DNA from: Clostridia bacterium
Lineage (GTDB): Bacteria > Bacillota > Clostridia > Oscillospirales > CAG-272
DNA length: 7,787 bases
NCBI GenBank assembly: GCA_017960705.1
Contig: JAGCYR010000139.1
Coordinates: 1-7,787, forward strand
Reading direction: 5' to 3'
Shown: one piece after another, positions 6,268 to 7,787 of the stretch
Layout of the letters: every line of letters starts with the position of its first letter
Position numbering within the stretch: the first letter of the stretch is position 1
Notes under the pieces: model-generated
The model's database searches: none
What the model was told of the DNA's origin: nothing
Seen by the model: only the letters and a program-made list of their open reading frames with translations
Program-made: the position numbers and the translations under genes

Positions 6268-7431
6268 TTAATTTCTGTCGACCGTGACGACGGCGTAGTA
6301 GTTTTCGTGACGCATCCGGATCTTTTCCGCTACGGCGTCCTTGATCTCGGAAACCGTCATTTTGAGTTCGAACGGGACCGCTACGTCGAAGATCAGGTTG
6401 GTGTGGGTCATACCGGTCACGATGCGGAAATCGTGGACGGTGATGCGCGGGTCGATCTCTTTGACAAGCTCCGCCGTCTCCTCACGAAGCTCGGCGGTCA
6501 GTTTGTCGTCGGTGTTGATCGGGTCCATATGGACCGTGCAGACGATCGAAAGCTCTTCGCAGATCCGGCGCTCCACCTCGTCGATCACGTCGTGGGACTC
6601 GAACACGTCGGCGGCGCCGTCGACCTCCGCGTGAAACGAGGCGAAAGTGTGTCCGGGACCGTAGCTGTGGATCATCATATCGTGGATGCCGAGGATGGCG
6701 GGATAGCCCGAAACGATCCGGTCGATCGCGTCGGTCACATCCTTCACAGGCGCCTCGCCGAGCAGGGAGTTCTGCGTTTCGCGGAGGATGCGGACGCCCG
6801 CCCAGAAGATGAAGAGCGCGACGGCAAGACCGACCCACGCGTCGATATCGACGCCCGAGAAGCGGAAGATCAGGGTCGAGACGAGAACGGCGAAGGTCGA
6901 GAGCGTATCCGAGAGCGAGTCGACGGCGGTCGCCCGCATCACCTCGGAGCCGATCTTTTTCCCGAGCCGATAGTTGAAGAGCGCGAGCCAAAGTTTCGCC
7001 AGAACCGAGACGCCGAGGATCACGACGGCGAGAATGCTGAAAACGAGGGTAGATTCGCGCGATATGATCTTCTTGACCGAATCCGATACGATCTCAAACC
7101 CGACGATCAAAATGAAAAACGAAACGATCATCGAGGCGATGTATTCGATCCGTGCGTGCCCGAACGGATGATCCCGGTCAGCGGGCTTCGCCGCGATACG
7201 GAAGCTGACGAGTGAAACGATGCTCGATCCCGCGTCGGAGAGGTTGTTGAACGCGTCGGCGGATACGGCGATCGAGCCGGAAATCGTCCCGGCGATGAAC
7301 TTTCCCGCGAAGAGCAGCAGATTGAGGATGATCCCGACGATCCCGGAGAGCGTGCCGTAGGCGGCGCGGACCTTCGGGTTTTCGGTATTCCGATAGTCCC
7401 GGATGAACAGCCGGGGAAGAAGATCGGTCAT
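6268..7431 (-). CDS. Cation diffusion facilitator (CDF) family metal exporter, manganese-like metal site
   Basis: CDF proteins export divalent metals across the cytoplasmic membrane in exchange for protons. The 387-residue product has about six hydrophobic segments between residues 28 and 215, then a cytoplasmic region. Aligned by eye with FieF/YiiP, the transport site is N62/D66 in TM2 (ADAFNNLSDAGSS) and D171/D175 in TM5 (AVDSLSDTLS). Asp-xxx-Asp in TM5 instead of the zinc-type His-xxx-Asp is typical of manganese CDFs, so Mn2+ export is the best guess. D85, H88 and H92 (DRDHPFGHAR) match the second, loop site. The protein is longer than the usual 300 residues: a second domain (about 325-387, VHDFRIVTGMTHTNLIFDV) follows the normal C-terminal domain (about 235-310, IHDMMIHSYGPGHTFASFHAEV) and resembles it. 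AAGGA lies 7-8 bases before the ATG. Alternative substrates are Zn, Fe or Co. Confidence 0.92.
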   Translation of the reverse strand: MTDLLPRLFIRDYRNTENPKVRAAYGTLSGIVGIILNLLLFAGKFIAGTISGSIAVSADAFNNLSDAGSSIVSLVSFRIAAKPADRDHPFGHARIEYIASMIVSFFILIVGFEIVSDSVKKIISRESTLVFSILAVVILGVSVLAKLWLALFNYRLGKKIGSEVMRATAVDSLSDTLSTFAVLVSTLIFRFSGVDIDAWVGLAVALFIFWAGVRILRETQNSLLGEAPVKDVTDAIDRIVSGYPAILGIHDMMIHSYGPGHTFASFHAEVDGAADVFESHDVIDEVERRICEELSIVCTVHMDPINTDDKLTAELREETAELVKEIDPRITVHDFRIVTGMTHTNLIFDVAVPFELKMTVSEIKDAVAEKIRMRHENYYAVVTVDRN

Positions 7432-7445
7432 TTCGGTTTCCTTTC

Positions 7446-7469
7446 AAACGATTTTTTAAATAATCGTTT
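7446..7469. promoter_or_regulatory. Near-perfect 24-base palindrome, candidate operator
   Basis: AAACGATT at 7446-7453 mirrors AATCGTTT at 7462-7469, and the AT-rich middle, centred on TTTAAA, is also symmetric apart from one mismatched pair. It lies 15 bases upstream of the CDF start codon and just upstream of the -35 of the divergent gene. The position suits a regulator controlling the transporter or both genes. It does not match MntR or Fur boxes as I know them. It lacks a GC-rich stem, so a terminator is unlikely. Confidence 0.45.
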
Positions 7470-7475
7470 TCGGTC

Positions 7476-7504
7476 TTTACAAACCGTCGTTTGTTTGGTA
7501 CAAT
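7476..7504 (+). promoter_or_regulatory. Promoter of the window-end gene
   Basis: The -35 is TTTACA (7476-7481, 5 of 6 consensus bases), then exactly 17 bases, then -10 TACAAT (7499-7504, 5 of 6). The predicted transcription start is near 7511, about 24 bases before the GTG start. The palindrome at 7446-7469 ends 6 bases before the -35. I found no equally clear promoter for the divergent CDF gene. Confidence 0.75.
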
Positions 7505-7534
7505 AGGAGAAGAAAAAAGAGAGGAGGGATCCCC

Positions 7535-7787
7535 GTGGCAGATAACGCGTCCGTCCGGCAGGTCGACGTCACCGAATGCCGGAATCTGAAATCGGTCGAA
7601 CGAGCCGTTCTGTTCGCGCTCGCCTCTGCGAGGGCAGATGGGCGCCATATCGTGAGGATCACGCACGGTGATAAACGGGTCGCGCAGATCAGAACGTTTC
7701 TGCGTTCGCTGCTCCGACGTGGCGAGATCCGCCTCTTTATCGAGGGAACGAAACTCGGGGACGACGACGATCTCGGTTCGCTCTACC
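7535..7787 (+). CDS. Hypothetical small protein, possibly Smr-like; 3' end outside window
   Basis: The frame is open from a GTG at 7535 to the window end (84 codons) and has no stop. The start is supported by the purine-rich GAGGAGGG at 7521-7528, 6 bases upstream, and by the promoter at 7476-7504. There is no signal peptide or membrane segment. The visible part reads as helix (LKSVERAVLFALASARADG), strand ending in a histidine-glycine (HIVRITHGDK), then helix with basic residues (VAQIRTFLRSLLRRGEI) and RLFIEGTKLG. This order resembles the Smr nuclease-like domain, in which a helix precedes a strand with an HG motif and a following IR-rich helix. The usual HGKGTG motif is degenerate (HGDKR), so the assignment is tentative. 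The gene is real with good confidence; the family is a guess. Confidence 0.72.
   Translation, partial: MADNASVRQVDVTECRNLKSVERAVLFALASARADGRHIVRITHGDKRVAQIRTFLRSLLRRGEIRLFIEGTKLGDDDDLGSLY

Noticed and set aside
6307..7215. A 302-codon open frame on the plus strand opposite the CDF gene.
   Set aside because: The product is a low-complexity run of D, R, E and V, while the opposite strand encodes a clear membrane transporter.
7446..7469. The palindrome as an intrinsic terminator.
   Set aside because: It is AT-rich with no GC stem and lies between two divergent genes, where no transcript needs to end.

Overview
The window reads like chromosomal DNA from a GC-rich member of the Bacillota, probably an uncultured gut or rumen lineage of class Clostridia. 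This rests on strong AGGAGG-type ribosome binding sites, TATAAT promoters with TG-extended -10 elements, short intergenic gaps, and closest family resemblance to clostridial EAL, SdaA and CDF proteins. It is an inference without a database search. I see no mobile element, phage gene, CRISPR array, tRNA or rRNA, and no gene-free stretch longer than about 210 bases.

Layout. (1) Bases 1-3772 hold a plus-strand cluster: the C-terminal part of a c-di-GMP protein (an EAL phosphodiesterase preceded by what looks like a GGDEF-EAL linker), a translationally coupled single-domain HPt phosphotransfer protein, and, 33 bases on, a large exported calcineurin-like metallophosphoesterase with an unassigned N-terminal domain, an Fn3-like domain and a LamG/ConA-like domain. 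(2) A strong bidirectional terminator separates this cluster from a convergent minus-strand iron-sulfur L-serine dehydratase (3825-5051). (3) A 208-base divergent promoter region separates the dehydratase from a plus-strand SGNH/GDSL esterase (5260-6234). (4) A second bidirectional terminator lies between the esterase and a convergent minus-strand cation diffusion facilitator (6268-7431), whose metal-site residues resemble the manganese branch. (5) A 103-base divergent region with a near-perfect palindrome and a strong plus-strand promoter leads into a small gene cut by the window end, possibly Smr-like.

How the genes fit together. Only the first three genes look like one transcription unit. 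The EAL and HPt proteins suggest c-di-GMP turnover linked to a phosphorelay, and the exported phosphoesterase may simply be co-transcribed. The dehydratase (serine to pyruvate plus ammonia), the esterase and the metal exporter look like independent single-gene units. I found no clear evidence of a new multi-gene system. The most unusual points are the EAL/HPt/exported-phosphoesterase linkage, the unassigned N-terminal domain of the phosphoesterase, the apparently duplicated cytoplasmic domain of the CDF transporter, and the palindrome upstream of it.
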